Source: Acholoe squamosa
Taxonomy: Eukaryota > Annelida > Polychaeta > Phyllodocida > Polynoidae
Assembly (NCBI GenBank): GCA_949317995.1
Contig: OX439050.1
Span: 49,415,777 to 49,479,776 of the forward strand
Length of the DNA stretch: 64,000 nt
Direction: 5' to 3'
This document shows, piece after piece, positions 35,539 through 47,872 of the stretch. The translations under genes were made by a program, and so were the position numbers. Below the pieces are notes generated by a model. It worked only from the letters and a program-made list of their open reading frames with translations. It did not search any database and was not told the origin of the DNA. Position 1 is the first letter of the stretch, and every line of letters begins with the position of its first letter.

Positions 35539-38500
35539 ATGACAGCCATTACAATCTATGAGGAGGACATGGAGCCCCAACACACTGATGTCATGCATGA
35601 CATGACATCAGTGGCTGAATTGTCATGCTGTAGCTGCAGGACATACATGAGGGACTCACGCCTCCTACCATGCAATCACATTCTTTGCTTGACATGTCTT
35701 AAAAAGCAGACCGAAGCCTCAACGGTGACACAAGGCTCCTTCCTATGTCCAATTAATGGTTGTGGTAAGTTTGTTCTAGTACCTGCGGCAGGACTAGAGT
35801 TTCTCCCCACAGGGGGAGACACTGGTTCCCTATCTGCCATTTTGGCAGAATGGACAGAGTCACTTCCTGTGGATCTGCCACCAGAGGGGCAGGTGTGCGG
35901 GGTCTGTGGAGGGGAGGCAACCAAAGGAAAGGGGAAGAAGAAAAAGAAAAGTGAGCTGAAACCAGAAGTTGGGCATCAGTGTGAAAATTGCAACTGTTTC
36001 ATCTGCTGGCAATGCTGGGAGGATCATGTGGACCCTGAATCAGACACGCATGCGCACTCTGTGATCCACTGCCATGGGCATGATGTCTGCTGTAGGCATG
36101 GAAACAAAAATGAGCATTACTGCCATGACTGCCATGCTGTTATATGCTATATGTGTGATGTTAAACAACACAGCCACCACAGGAAGGAAAGACTGGACTC
36201 TCTTCTACAGGGCAGGACTGCACGCTCTCAGGACTTACTCATTCATATCAGGGACAGTAGGGATGCCCACAGAGACCTGTCGCAGCAGGCAAGACAGTTG
36301 TCTAAGGAAGTAGTGACATCTTTTGAAGAAGCCTCTTCCAAAGTCAAGGCAGCAGCAGAAGAGGCAAGGAGAAACATTGACCTATGGGAAAAGGAGCAAC
36401 TAACCCTGTTGGCAATACAAAAATCACACAATACAAGATTGGTTGGTAATATTGTCAAATTTCAATAGATTGAAGAATTTATACTGGGAAAGGGGACCTT
36501 ATCCCCCGCCCCCCCGAAATAAGGTTCATTTTCATCGTGCGATCGTGTGACACTGATGTTATATGGCTACCAAGTAATATAGATGGTACCAATTTTTCTA
36601 AGTCACATATTAAAAAGGAAAAATGGTAGGAACAATAGAATGCTAGGTAAATAACTTAGCTGCAGGGGGAGTTTGATAGGGACACTCATTGTATCATCCT
36701 TTGTAACTCAGAGTCAGTAGAAAGGTTTGGGGGATGCAGGCGGTGAGCAACGTTGGAGAATTCAGACTGACCAACTTAACAATTAAAAGCTTTACTATGT
36801 GGTCATATCAATTACATAAATTATATACATGGTCAACAGAGTAATTATACAGATGGTAATTATATTCATAGGCTTACATACTTTCACTAATAATCATCCT
36901 CTCTCACAGGTCAACAAGGTGGAGGCTGATAATCAGAAGAGAGGCACCTACTTAGATGGTGTCTTATCCTCCTGTACCAAGTTGATTGATACCAGACATC
37001 GCCAGAAGATGTCACTACTGTGCTCTATGAATGAAACCCTTACCACCATGATAACCACAGGCCTAGGGCCCCCAAATAGGGAAGTAACCAAGGAAATAGT
37101 GGGTGTGCCAAAGGTGGACTTTCACAAGGCTCCCCTACCAATATCATATGGAGATGTACAATTTGGTAAGAATGGTTTGGTTTCCTCTTAAGGGGCTGCA
37201 AAGCACCTTCATGATTAGAATATACACATCTTGCTGACCCTGTGGGGTTGAAATATCCCTGAATCTTTACACCAATGCCTAATGTAGTGCTCAGCAGGAC
37301 TGTATTGATACAACATGGTGACCAATGAGCATACATTAAAATGTTGGCCTTCCTCATTAATTAGTGTTAAATGTATTTGAGGTGATGGAGCTCTTCTATA
37401 TGTGTATTGGACCAACATGGGACGTTTTCTATTTGTGCTGCCATTCAAAACAGAGATCACTTTCTACTAACATACTTCTCTGCACTGGAAATGTCTTACA
37501 CCAGCTTACTGGATGTTTATATTATTTTATGTGAATAACTTCTTCCCGTAGAGATAGCATTGCGCCGTTGATCGCCACACCCCCAGTGGCGTAACTTGTG
37601 TCGATCCACCACAGCGGCCGATCCGGTACCGTAGCCTTGTTCTGGGTGCATGTAAACATTCAAAATGGCGGACCGCCGCTCGTACGGGGCATTACGTAAC
37701 GGATTTTGTTAATTTTCAGTTAATTAAACCCTCTAAAAACATAAAATAAATATAGAACTAAACTCCCCTGGTGTCCTCGGTGGCCTATCCACCCCTCGGG
37801 AGACAACTCCCTCGTGGTGGATCGACCACCTCGTACACCACGGTCGTTTAGTTCTATCTATTTATTAACATTAGGTATGGATGTGCATGTAACCTAGATC
37901 TGGGATTTTTGTAAAATGATAACCACATATGACAATTTTCTTCCAGGGCATGGTTTGGCACTAGAAAACACTTCTGTGACACCCTCCTGGAATTGGCAGG
38001 CAGATTCTGTATGCATGCACTCACCAATACGTCAACCCGGTGACATTACTTTTCTCAAATATGGCGTCCTCATGGTTAGCGGTCAGCTAAATCGCAATGT
38101 GTGGTCCTTTGCACTAGGACAGAAAATCCCTCAACTTCTTTGCACAGGTCTCTATCCATTATGCCTTGATGCGACACTAGAGGGAACCATTGCAGTGACA
38201 GACGGTAATGTAAGACGCAGTGTCCATTACTATGATGCACGTCATAGAACACAGACTGACACCTGGTGGCCAAAAGAGGCAAAGAGCCCCTGCTCCACAG
38301 TACATCTATCTAATGGCTCTAGAGTTGTCCTGTGCTCTCAGAACAAGGAGGGATACATCTATGACAAAGAAGGCCATTGTCAGACCAAGTTTGGGATGGG
38401 TTTGTTCACTGATGCTTATTACATGTGTGTGGATTCCCAGGATCATATACTAGTTTCTGACCAAGAGGAGCACTGTGTGTTTATGTTTGACAGAAATGGT

Positions 38501-38809
38501 GAATTTCTTATGGACATGGGGTCATATGGAGATGGTAAAGGGGAGTTGAATACCCCTAAAGGTTTATGTGTTGACTGTTATGATAATATTATTATAGCAG
38601 ATGAGGGAAATAACAGAGTGACTGTCTTTGATCAGGAAGGTTCATGGTGCCGCCACCTCGTGGTCAATGATGAAAGTATTTGTGCACCTTTTGCAGTTGC
38701 CTACACAGCTGGAAACCCATCCAAAATGGCTGTTGCCTGGGGCATGCCAGGAAAGGCATTAACTGTGTCTCTCCTGAATATTACACTTTTCAGGCCCCCT
38801 AGCACATAA
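35539..38809 (+). CDS. TRIM-NHL protein (RING, two B-boxes, coiled coil, NHL)
   Basis: Putative E3 ubiquitin ligase and/or RNA-binding regulator of the TRIM2/3/71-like architecture. Exons: 35539-36441, 36910-37165, 37947-38809; phases agree, 2022 bases, 673 aa. RING: C30/C31, C33, C45, H47, C50, C53, C70, C75 (LLPCNHILCLTC, CPINGC). B-box 1 about residues 120-178 with a lysine-rich insert (KGKGKKKKK). B-box 2 about 184-214 (CCRHGNKNEHYCHDC, CDVKQHSHH). Coiled coil about 220-380, running into exon 2. Exon 3 encodes the C-terminal propeller with a clear NHL repeat (GELNTPKGLCVDCYDNI, IADEGNNRVTVFD). No filamin domain is visible between coil and propeller. The start is the first in-frame ATG after the acceptor TTCCACAG (35524); an upstream untranslated exon is likely. 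The exon 1 donor (TTG/GTTGGT) is not a strong consensus. Intron 2 contains foldback 6. Confidence 0.9.
37744..37868. repeat. Long foldback palindrome 6
   Basis: AATAAATATAGAACTAAAC at the left pairs with GTTTAGTTCTATCTATTTAT at the right; inner arms contain GGTGTCCTCGGTGG / CCACCTCGTACACC. Imperfect. In intron 2 of the TRIM-NHL gene. Confidence 0.75.
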
Positions 38810-38812
38810 CTT

Positions 38813-38983
38813 AATAAAATTGAGAATGGTCAAAATGGACTTGATGCTTAAGTGATATTTACAATATGCCTTGAGAGATTTCGTAGATAAAAGTTAAACC
38901 AATGTTCCTAATTGCATACGCAATTTGTTGTGGTTTCATATAAACACATTTATAAGGGGATGCCACAGAACCAGCCAAATAAA
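38813..38983 (+). terminator. Polyadenylation signals after TRIM-NHL
   Basis: AATAAA occurs four bases after the stop codon (38813-38818) and again at 38978-38983. The second leaves a more usual 3' untranslated length of about 170-190 bases. Confidence 0.5.
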
Positions 38984-39378
38984 TTGCAAAAGTAATAAGT
39001 TTTTTTTTCTGTTTCTAACATTCAACGTTCCAGACGTTCAACGCTAATCATACGATGTTTCAATGATGTTACATAAACCTGAAGGCTTTCAAGGGGAGTT
39101 TAATGGGGTGGGGGGGGGGCTCAGTTAGAATTGCCGCAGTGAATTTCAAACCAGTGAGAGAGGTAATATGTATTTGAATATACCACATGTCAGATATGAA
39201 CAATTGGTGCAATTAGCCTGACCTTCAGTTATACTGATTAGCAATTTACAAGTTGCTGGTAAATTTGTAGTATTGGAACATAGGCCATATTCATGTATAT
39301 ATTATAATTATTAGCCCTACTAATATACTTTCACACTATGCATGTACAGTATACTGACAACACTTTATAAGGATGTGG

Positions 39379-39379
39379 T

Positions 39380-39458
<79 letters not shown>
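39379..39458. repeat. (TA)n tract at the transposon left flank
   Basis: TA repeat with one interruption (ATGTATGTAT) abutting the left end of the 4.2 kb DNA transposon. A shorter (TA)n follows its right end at 43671. The stretch 38990-39378 shows nothing else. Confidence 0.95.
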
Positions 39459-39461
<3 letters not shown>

Positions 39462-42400
39462 GGGTCATTCCAAGTTTTACTGGTCAGGGGGGGGGGGCCT
39501 GGATCAAGAATCTACAAACTCCGTATTTCTTAATAACATTATATTTTATTGATAGCCCTATATCTTGGCTTATTAAAAAGTTTCATTCAAGGATCCAACT
39601 CCTAGGGGGTCAGTTTTTATCACAGATGCCATAAAACCTTCTAAAAAGGGGGTACGTTAATGATCGTAATCAATCAAACATGAATAACACCACTAATAAG
39701 AGGCCTGGAAACACCAAATATTGTGGCCAGACTGGTACAATACATGACTTTATGTATACCAAAAAGCTAAAGTGAGGCCCGAAAACTCTTGAAGTTACGC
39801 ATAGGTGGATAAATTGGAAAATGTGAAAATTTGTGAATTTATTTTACCATTTTTTAACTTTAGCCTAGCTCATTCAAAATCCTTCATACAATGACTATAT
39901 TAACTGTCCATTGTCTCTAGTAGACCTACTGTACATAATAATTAGAATTGGCCTGATATATCATACCTATACTTCATAGTTGGTGCTTGTGTAGAGGCCA
40001 TTATATTACACATATTATCATTAACGTACCCTATTTGTTAACCTCTCAAAGAATGGCCACAGCTCATCTATACATCATCATTTTTCAACACTTCTCGCGG
40101 CCTTCGCTTGCAGCACAGTACAAAAATATACACTTATATACCTAAAATACTCTTTCCTGAGGGTAAATGAGATCATAATACATATATAGAGTTATTTAAC
40201 CATTGATAAGGCCCATCTTGGGTGTTTAATATCACTTTGGAAATTAAAAATCACAAAATTTCTACACTTCTCGCAACGTGTGCATGCCATGGCGTACAGT
40301 AATATGCCTCTACATACCTCAGATACTCTTTTATAATAAGCCAAACATCACTACTATTGAATAGAAATGATACAAAAACCATATTAGGTCACAGGTTGAA
40401 AAAATATAATTGTAACTTTGTTCATCTCTTAATCCTCGTACCGTCATTAACGTACCCCGGTCTTTAACCTATCAAAGAATGGCCACAGCTCAACTCTACA
40501 CCATCATATACCATTGGCATTGCACACACATTGACAAAAGAGATTGTACTACCTATCCTGAGTCATTTAAACATGCATAAGGCCCATCTTGGGTGTCCAA
40601 TATCACTTTTAGAATTAAATATCACAAAGTTTCTACACTTCTCGCAACATCTGCATGTCATGGAGTGCTAAAATGTATCTTTATAGACACCAAATAGTAT
40701 TTTTTGATAAGCCACACACCTCTACTATTGAATAGAAATGTTAGAAACACCATACCATGTCATAGGTTGACAATATATAATTTTTACTTTGTTAATGTCA
40801 AAATTGCTCGTACCGGTCATTAACGTACCCCAGTCGTTAAGCTATCAAAGAATGGCCACAGCTCAACTCTACACCATCATATACCATTGGCATTGCACAC
40901 ACATTGACAAAAGAGATTGTACTACCTATCCTGAGTCATTTAAACATGCATAAGGCCCATCTTGGGTGTCCAATATCACTTTTAGAATTAAATATCACAA
41001 CACTTCTCGCAACCTCCGGTTGCCACACTGTACAAAAATATACCTATATATATTAAATAAGTAAACAAGGTACATCTCAGTGCTGTAGTTTGGGCCAGAG
41101 GGTGCAGCGGGCAGCCCCAAGCGGGTGAACCCAGGCTTTCTATAGAACAAGCTGCCAGCCACTCCCACTCGCTCAAACTCCAGCAACTGAGATGTAACAC
41201 TTGTGTGAAACAAACAGTACCATTTAGCACCTATTGGCAAGTCTGTTGTCTTCCTCCTTACGGTGCTTTATTAGTTTCATGTTGGCCATTTTGGCTGTGT
41301 TATCATAAAGGATGTGGCCCCAGACGGTGGAGTTCCCATACCGCTTCTTGTTCACATAGCCAAGGATGGTATTATGGTATATAAACTGGACATTGGGCTT
41401 GGTTGGGAACTTGTGGCAAGTGAGGTTTTTCTTCGGATGAATGAGGAACATGACCTCATACATGTCACTCTCACTGTCCACAGCTAAGACCTTGCCCATG
41501 TGCCATGCGTCCTTGGTGGAGTCTGACTTGTGCAGGAATGTGCAGGCGACAAACTGTCCCTCTTGGTACTTTGTGGCCTTCTCCCGGTCCTCCAGGTCCT
41601 CCTGGTCCTCCAGGTCCTCCTGGTCCTCCTCCACGTCCGGGGCATCAGCGGGCTCCCGCACACTCCTCTTAGGGCGACGGGGGGGGGGTTGCCCCCACCG
41701 CCACTGGGGGCTACGTCAGCCATCTGCAAAAATGAGAAGAAATACATCAAATAAAAAGGTAAATAGTTCCTATATGCTGACAAAGGATGTACAACAACGC
41801 CAAAGATTTTATCAGAGGTTTTTATGCTGATATGGTAATTCATGGAGAGGAAATCAGTAGATTTTAAGATAATAAGGAATTTTTTAGTGTTTGAATACTG
41901 ATAAGATATACATAAATAAATAGGAAAAAAAATATTCATCATGTTCCTATATGCTTACAAATGATGTACAGTAACCCCGGAAGTTCAATCAGCTGATTAA
42001 TTGCTAATATGGAAATTTATACTGACAAAATATAAGAAAAATGCTGAAATATACCCACCACAAAAAATCTTTGGAAAAAAAGTATTCAGTATCTAACTAA
42101 TGGCACTTGTGTGAGTTAGAGGTACCATAGGGGCATGTCATGGTGAAATATGATGGAGCTATGTGCACTGGAAGTGCCACTTGTGTGGAAAATACAGAAT
42201 AAGAAGGGGGGGGGGTACGTTAATGATCGCAAAGGTTTATAACCACTCAGCAGTGGAGGCTTTGTGCAAAGGTGAGCTTACCTGGTCAACACAACAGAGG
42301 GGGGACATGTCTAACATACCCACCATAAAACATTCCCCTGAATCCAAGATGGCGACCAGTAGGCAGGCATCTTGCCACCGGGGTACGTTAATGACCGACG

Positions 42401-43672
42401 AGCACTATCTCCCTAAATTTGGCCACTATGGCTATGCTTTCGATCCCACAGGAGGATTAGCACACCAAAATACCCAAATAGAGGTAGGAGAAGGAATATA
42501 ACCCCAAAAAAACATGGGATAAGCACAATTTTGGCTGTGAGGGGGCCTAAAAGTTCACGACGAGGCAGAAATTTGGCCATTCAAGCCCAAATTGGGGAGG
42601 GGGGGTCATCTCAAAACACCCAAACATGGCCCAAAATGCATCTTACACACGTAGGGGGTCCTATTCTAAAGGATTATCAACAATTTAGACCCAAGGGTAC
42701 ATCATCTCGGCCAGGAGAGGCCAAATTCTGCTTGCCGAGCGAAAAATCATTAACATACCCCAATTTTGAAAATACAGCGCGGGGTGGCCAAAGCTTCACC
42801 CTGGGGCCCCGGGCTGCATCGCAGGCCTCACCCGGCAACACATTTTACCCCCTAGCATCCAAAATACATCGTTTCGGTACACAAAAAGCGATCTACGGCC
42901 CCCCACAGACATCTCCAACAATATTTCATCGCAATTTCATGGAATTTCGTGGAATTTCCTTACCTTTTTAGCGAATTTGGGGTTCCTTTTGCAGTAGAAC
43001 TCTGCCTAGGGGTAGCTATAAACAAGCTGTGACCTCCTCTGAGCTGAAACACGGTACCCGGATGCAGGCCACTTCCGCCGGGCAACAGGAAGTCGTTTTT
43101 CTCTTCCCGCGCTGTTTTTCCCACCGCCGATCATTAACATACCCCGCTTACAAAGAGACCCCCCATACAGCCAAACCAGACTGTATTTGGCCAAAATTCT
43201 TGTTCAGGCATGATGTATTTACTCTTAAAGTGGCCATAGACTGTGGGAATTGTATGTATTTGGTTTATTTTATTCTATTTAAAGGCAAAAGCCCGGGGTA
43301 CGTTAATGATCGCGGTGTGCATTGAAAATCACTTATATGTGTCTGGCAAGGGTAATTCCCGGAGTACATGAAAATTTTTTTTATGGAAGACTCCCCCCTA
43401 GGGTACCTCTTAATTGCATCTAATAAGAACACTGATAATATTCCCTAACTAGGTTAGATAGGCTCTATCATTAACGTACCCCACGTGAAAATTTATAATT
43501 AAATGCATATAGAAGATAAATTATGCCCCAAGACCCACCCAAACCATATGGAAATCTTAGCTGTGACCCCCCACTAAGGAATAAAAATATTATTGGTGGT
43601 GTAGAAGTGTTTCCCTTGCTATTATATGCCCAAGAAGCCACCTGACCAGTAAAACCTGGAACGACCCATTAT
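39459..43672. mobile_element. 4.2-kb DNA transposon with 29-bp inverted ends and repeated internal motif
   Basis: The left end ATGGGTCATTCCAAGTTTTA continues into CTGGTCAGG. The right end, read in reverse complement, begins ATGGGTCGTTCCAGGTTTTA and also continues CTGGTCAGG. They match at 27 of 29 positions. Flanks are TA repeats, so a TA target duplication is possible but not provable. About ten copies of GTACGTTAATGA (either strand) lie inside: near 39652, 40018, 40444, 40817, 42215, 42384, 42747, 43131, 43298 and 43468. Most are extended as GGGGTACGTTAATGATCG. A block of about 155 bases is duplicated (40477-40633 and 40849-41000). Only one coding piece was found (minus strand, 41224-41730), with no recognisable transposase catalytic core, so this copy is probably non-autonomous or decayed. 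Superfamily not assigned. Confidence 0.8.
41224..41730 (-). CDS. Transposon-encoded acidic protein, last exon
   Basis: After a good acceptor (TTTTTGCAG) the frame starts MADVAPSGGGG, runs through a proline/arginine stretch and an acidic repeat (EDQEDLEDQEDLED). It then enters a globular part with GQFVACTFLHKSD, WHMGKVLAVDSESDMYEVMF, IHPKKNLTCHKFP and a stop at 41224. The pattern of a short beta-barrel-like tail resembles C-terminal segments found in several invertebrate transposon proteins, but I cannot assign a family. The frame changes by one at a run of ten C (sense strand) between the N-terminal piece and the acidic piece. Either the ATG at the exon start is not used, or the run has lost or gained a base. 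Confidence 0.5.
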
Positions 43673-43768
43673 ATATATATATAAGGGCCTCCTCAAAAAC
43701 CTACAGGTAGGGGGAATAATTCTATTTCTACTCCATGTTGTTCATCAAAACCCTCGTTCTGACCAATT

Positions 43769-44232
43769 GTGATAATCAGTGATACTGGCACTTTAAATCA
43801 GATTAAAATTATTAAAAGAAATGTATGCAATAAACTATTTAGTTTTGCTAAGTTGAGAAAGTTTTTAACACAAGAGCAAACTGTTAAGATATACTGTTGT
43901 ACAATGAGAACAATTATAGAATATAGTTCATTTATAAGTACCAGTTGTAATGAGGATGGTCTTGCAGCATTACAAGGACTGCAAAATAGAGCTCTTAGAG
44001 TTTGTCTGAAATGCAATATTAGATGGTATAGTGTGAAAGAGTTGCATGAAATTTGTAAGGTTTCAGTGTTTTTCGAAAAGATTTGACATGTATAAGAAAT
44101 CAAAGACTGTGTTAAATAGACCACACTCTTATAATACAAGGTCTCAAAGAAGATTGTTTTTGAACTACCTAGGGTTATTACTAGACACTATAAAAGATCG
44201 CCATGGTACAGAGGCTACCTGAGGAGATTCAG
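43769..44232 (+). pseudogene. Non-LTR retrotransposon reverse transcriptase, 3' remnant
   Basis: The translation resembles the C-terminal end of CR1/jockey-type reverse transcriptases: LFSFAKLRKFLTQEQTVKIY, IIEYSSFISTSC, LAALQGLQNRALRVCLK. After a stop/frameshift near 44086 it continues with RPHSYNTRSQRR, the HSYNTR-like tail motif of such proteins. The catalytic core is absent and the frame is broken, so it is a 5'-truncated dead copy. AATAAA near 44714 may mark the old element's 3' region. 44233-44928 holds nothing else recognisable. Confidence 0.75.
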
Positions 44233-44927
44233 AAAGCTACGACAAAGGTAAAATTAAAGGAGGGTGTGATGAGGATAGAAAATATAAGGTTGAACCTGAA
44301 ATTGGGTTATAATTGACAATGCGAAGCAGGTGTAGAAACCAAGCCGCTTCATATTCATATCCTTTTTCATGTTAACATCCATATTGATATTGTTGATGTT
44401 CCCATATGCATATAACAGCATATGCCACCAACTCTAATTTTCACTTATTTGAACTCAAAACAAGGTGTATCTAGCTGTAATCATGATGTACTGAAATAAC
44501 GTGTAGAGACACAAATCTCTATGTATGACATATTATTTACTTTCTATCTCTTTTTGCTTTCAGTTTGTTTGTCTGTACTTTCTATGTTAATAACCTATTG
44601 AGTGAATATTGCCAGTCCCTATTTTTCCATCTCCTGATTGTGTTCATATTGACATTTGTCAAGATCTATGAAGTTATTGTACTGTTTCATTAGTGACTTT
44701 CCTTTGAAAAATCAATAAAACTTGGTCTGCTCTATAGCATTATTTAAATGAACATAGCAGTTCATTAATGCAATGAGCAAGTCCAAAAACAAATAAAAAT
44801 CATAGATAGATTAAAGAATGCTATAATATAAAGGAATGGATGAAATCTGTTGAGGATCAAAAGTGTCATTTGTTATCAATTCCTTTACACTTTATGAAAA
44901 GGGATAGATCGTTATTTTGTGAATAAA

Positions 44928-44928
<1 letters not shown>

Positions 44929-44984
<56 letters not shown>
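44929..44984. repeat. (TA)n microsatellite
   Basis: Pure TA tract. From 44985 to 46318 I see no exon, RNA gene or repeat that I can support. Confidence 0.95.
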
Positions 44985-44987
<3 letters not shown>

Positions 44988-46318
44988 GAAAAGAAGAAAG
45001 TGAAAATCATCTGTGAAATGTACTTTGACTGTCACCTAACTAGTACACTCTGTGCAAATCTGTTTCTAAAATTTGTCTTGAGCCTTGACTGGATATTACT
45101 AAAACGCTTTCCAGTAAGGATACCTTTGACAGATATCTATATTTGTCAGTCCTGTTGGAAAATTATGCATCTTATTTAGCGATGGCAATTGATCAAATCT
45201 TCGATACATAAAAACAAAGCTGGTGTTCGTTGAGTTCAATTCAATAATTTTTAATCGTTATTCGTTACATGTATTGCTGTACTACACTGAAAAAGCCTTT
45301 TCTAACAAAATGACATGTCTACCCACATCAATTTAGATTTGACACAGAGAGCACATGTCAGTGGGGGTTACCATGACACATGTAACACACCTCGAACGTC
45401 CTACGAGTCGACATGCTTTAAAATGCCATGTCTTTTGTGAGTTGACAAGGGTCACAACAATGTTGGAGTCATGTTGACATGTGATGATAAGTCTAGTTTG
45501 ACATACAAAACTGTTCTAGGACGAACTGCTAGATGGGACAAACAACCACTTTGGTACCAGGATTAACAACTGCCATGAGGTACTACCAATACCTGAGACT
45601 TAGATTTGCTGTATCTGTGCCATTTTGTTTTCATGTTTGTAGACCACTAAGGCGAATTGGTATTATCAAAGAATGCTAGTGAAATCTATTTCATTGATGA
45701 GTAAACCCTGAATACTTCAACCGGAGGGACAAGACAACTTATGAGTGGGCAGGGAAAAGACCAAAATGTTGCATGCTAACCCACAATGTACATAGTCTCA
45801 GTGTCTACAGTACATGGAGACATTGAGGCACTTCCATGCCCTTGTCTCATAAACTGCATAGAGGTCCCTTAACAAGGAGAAGTCATGTAGACAATTGTTG
45901 TTTTGGACCTGTGGGACTACAATATCCCCTGTCTGCTACTATACCTTAATTGTACCACTTACAATAGCTAACGACTGCTCTTGACCCATGCATAACTGTC
46001 ACACAGTATTAGCTGGCACTCAAGTGCATGGATCAGGAACATGTGATGGGTCTTCACTAGGCATGTCAAGTGGAGTTGATGTACCAAAAGTAGGAGCCTC
46101 AACCTCATGTGAAGAGCCTTCACACATGTCATGTGGGATACAAATCCTTACAAGTGTGGTATGAGTCAAAACAATCAGTGTTCTTCTCTCTGTGTAGCTT
46201 CTGGTACAATTTGTTCAGATACTGTTTATAAATCACATTTTCGCACTTTGTTACTGGGACTTTTTCCTTAGAACCCTTATGTATAATCTAAATCACTGAA
46301 CTATCGTTCTTCATTTGA

Positions 46319-47337
46319 ACAGGGAACATAATAAAACTGAATGAAAAAGTGACAGGATATCAATGGAGGAAAGGGAAAGAAGGTGACCAAGAAGGAGATG
46401 CTGATGAAAGTGATGAGGATAGTGAGGAAGATGAAGATGACAAGGATGATGAGGATGACGATGACAAAGATGATGAAGATGGACAAGATGATAAAGAAGA
46501 TGAGGATGAAGATGATGAAGATGAGGGTGATGTTTATGATGGATATTTTGATGACATAGCAACACTGAAGGAGAAAGAGACAGGAGATCCATGGAGGAAA
46601 GGGAAAGAAGGTGACAAAGAAGGAGATGCTGATGAAAGTGATGAGGATGATGTGGAAGATGAAGATGATAAAGATGAGGATGACAAGGATGACAAGGATG
46701 ATGAGGCTGGAGATAATGAAGATGGAGAAAATGATAAAGAAGATAAGGATGAAGATGACAAGGATGAAGATGACAAATATGAAGAAGATGATCAAGTTGA
46801 AGAAGATAATAAAGAAGATGAGGATGAAGAAGAGATAATGAGGATGATAAAGATGAAGGTGATGAGGATGATGAAGATGATGATGACAGTGAAGATGATG
46901 AGAATGATGATGAAGGAAATATAAATAATGAAGATGAGGATGATGAAGATGACAAATGATGAGAATGATGAATATGAAGATGAAGATGATGAGGAAGATG
47001 AAGATAATGAAGATGATGTGGAGGATGATGAAGATAAGGAGGATGGTAAAGTTGGTGGGCATGATGTAGATGAAGTTGAGCACATGAGGATGATGTGGAA
47101 GAAACTGACGAAGATGAGGGTGATGAAGACCAAGATGAAGAAATAGAAGATGACTATAACGAGGATGAAGATGCTGAGGATTATGAAGATGCTGATGAGG
47201 ATGATGAAGATGAAGATGATGAAGATGAAGATGATGAGGATAAAGATGATGAAGGTAATGAAGATGATGAAGAAGATGATAAAAATGATGAAGATGAGGA
47301 TGAAAATGAGGAGGATGAAGATGAAGATGATGAAGTT
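46319..47337 (+). repeat. Purine (GATGAA/GATGAC)n repeat with long D/E open frames
   Basis: About 1 kb in which one strand is almost entirely G, A and T in GATGAA, GATGAT and GAGGAT units. Plus-strand frames encode Asp/Glu-rich chains (191 aa from 46349, 120 aa from 47095), and minus-strand frames encode Ser- or Ile/Leu-rich chains of up to 260 aa. A 58-base non-repetitive module (WRKGKEGD, EGDADESDED) occurs twice, near 46366 and 46592, which is more ordered than a plain microsatellite. No start context, splice partner or conserved domain was found. I treat it as a coding-like satellite of undetermined status. Confidence 0.7.
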
Positions 47338-47872
47338 AAAGTTCTTTTTGTCTGGAACCCATTTCGGAACAATCACGAAAAGGGTGGGGTGAAGAGTCAG
47401 CTTTTCCCATCTCATTTTCAACAATACAATGCTCTTTGTGTTTTTGATCTGGATTGATTAGATACTATATTGTTTTCTGAAATGAGTACTATGTAGTACT
47501 TTTCAGTGTATTGTCTGTTGAAGAATTGATTTGTGGTAACAAAGGTTCAGCAGTCACATTAATCATGAAAATGAAGTGGCCGAGTTGGAACTATAAGAAT
47601 GTATCTATTGGTGAGTCATAGTTATTTCTCATACCATTGTTAACATCCACCAATATAACTTATATCTTGAGATCAACCTATCTGGTTTTATCTCAAGCAA
47701 AGCATACTAACTAGATCAAATGTGATGAGGTCATAACTGACTTGTTATGGTTCACATACAAATATAAATAATATGAATTAGTTGTTGAGAAGTTGTAATT
47801 TCTAAGAGAATATTTGTTCTAATTTTGAACTCATGGTAAACTTTATGTGGTACTGTAATAATTGTCAACATG

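Noticed and set aside
42163..42971. Plus-strand frames of 112 and 146 aa inside the DNA transposon
   Set aside because: They cross the repeated GTACGTTAATGA motif and poly-G runs and show no protein-family character.
46301..47424. Long Ile/Leu/Phe- or Ser-rich proteins on the minus strand (up to 260 aa)
   Set aside because: They are the complement of a GATGAA-type repeat, which lacks stops in several frames at once.
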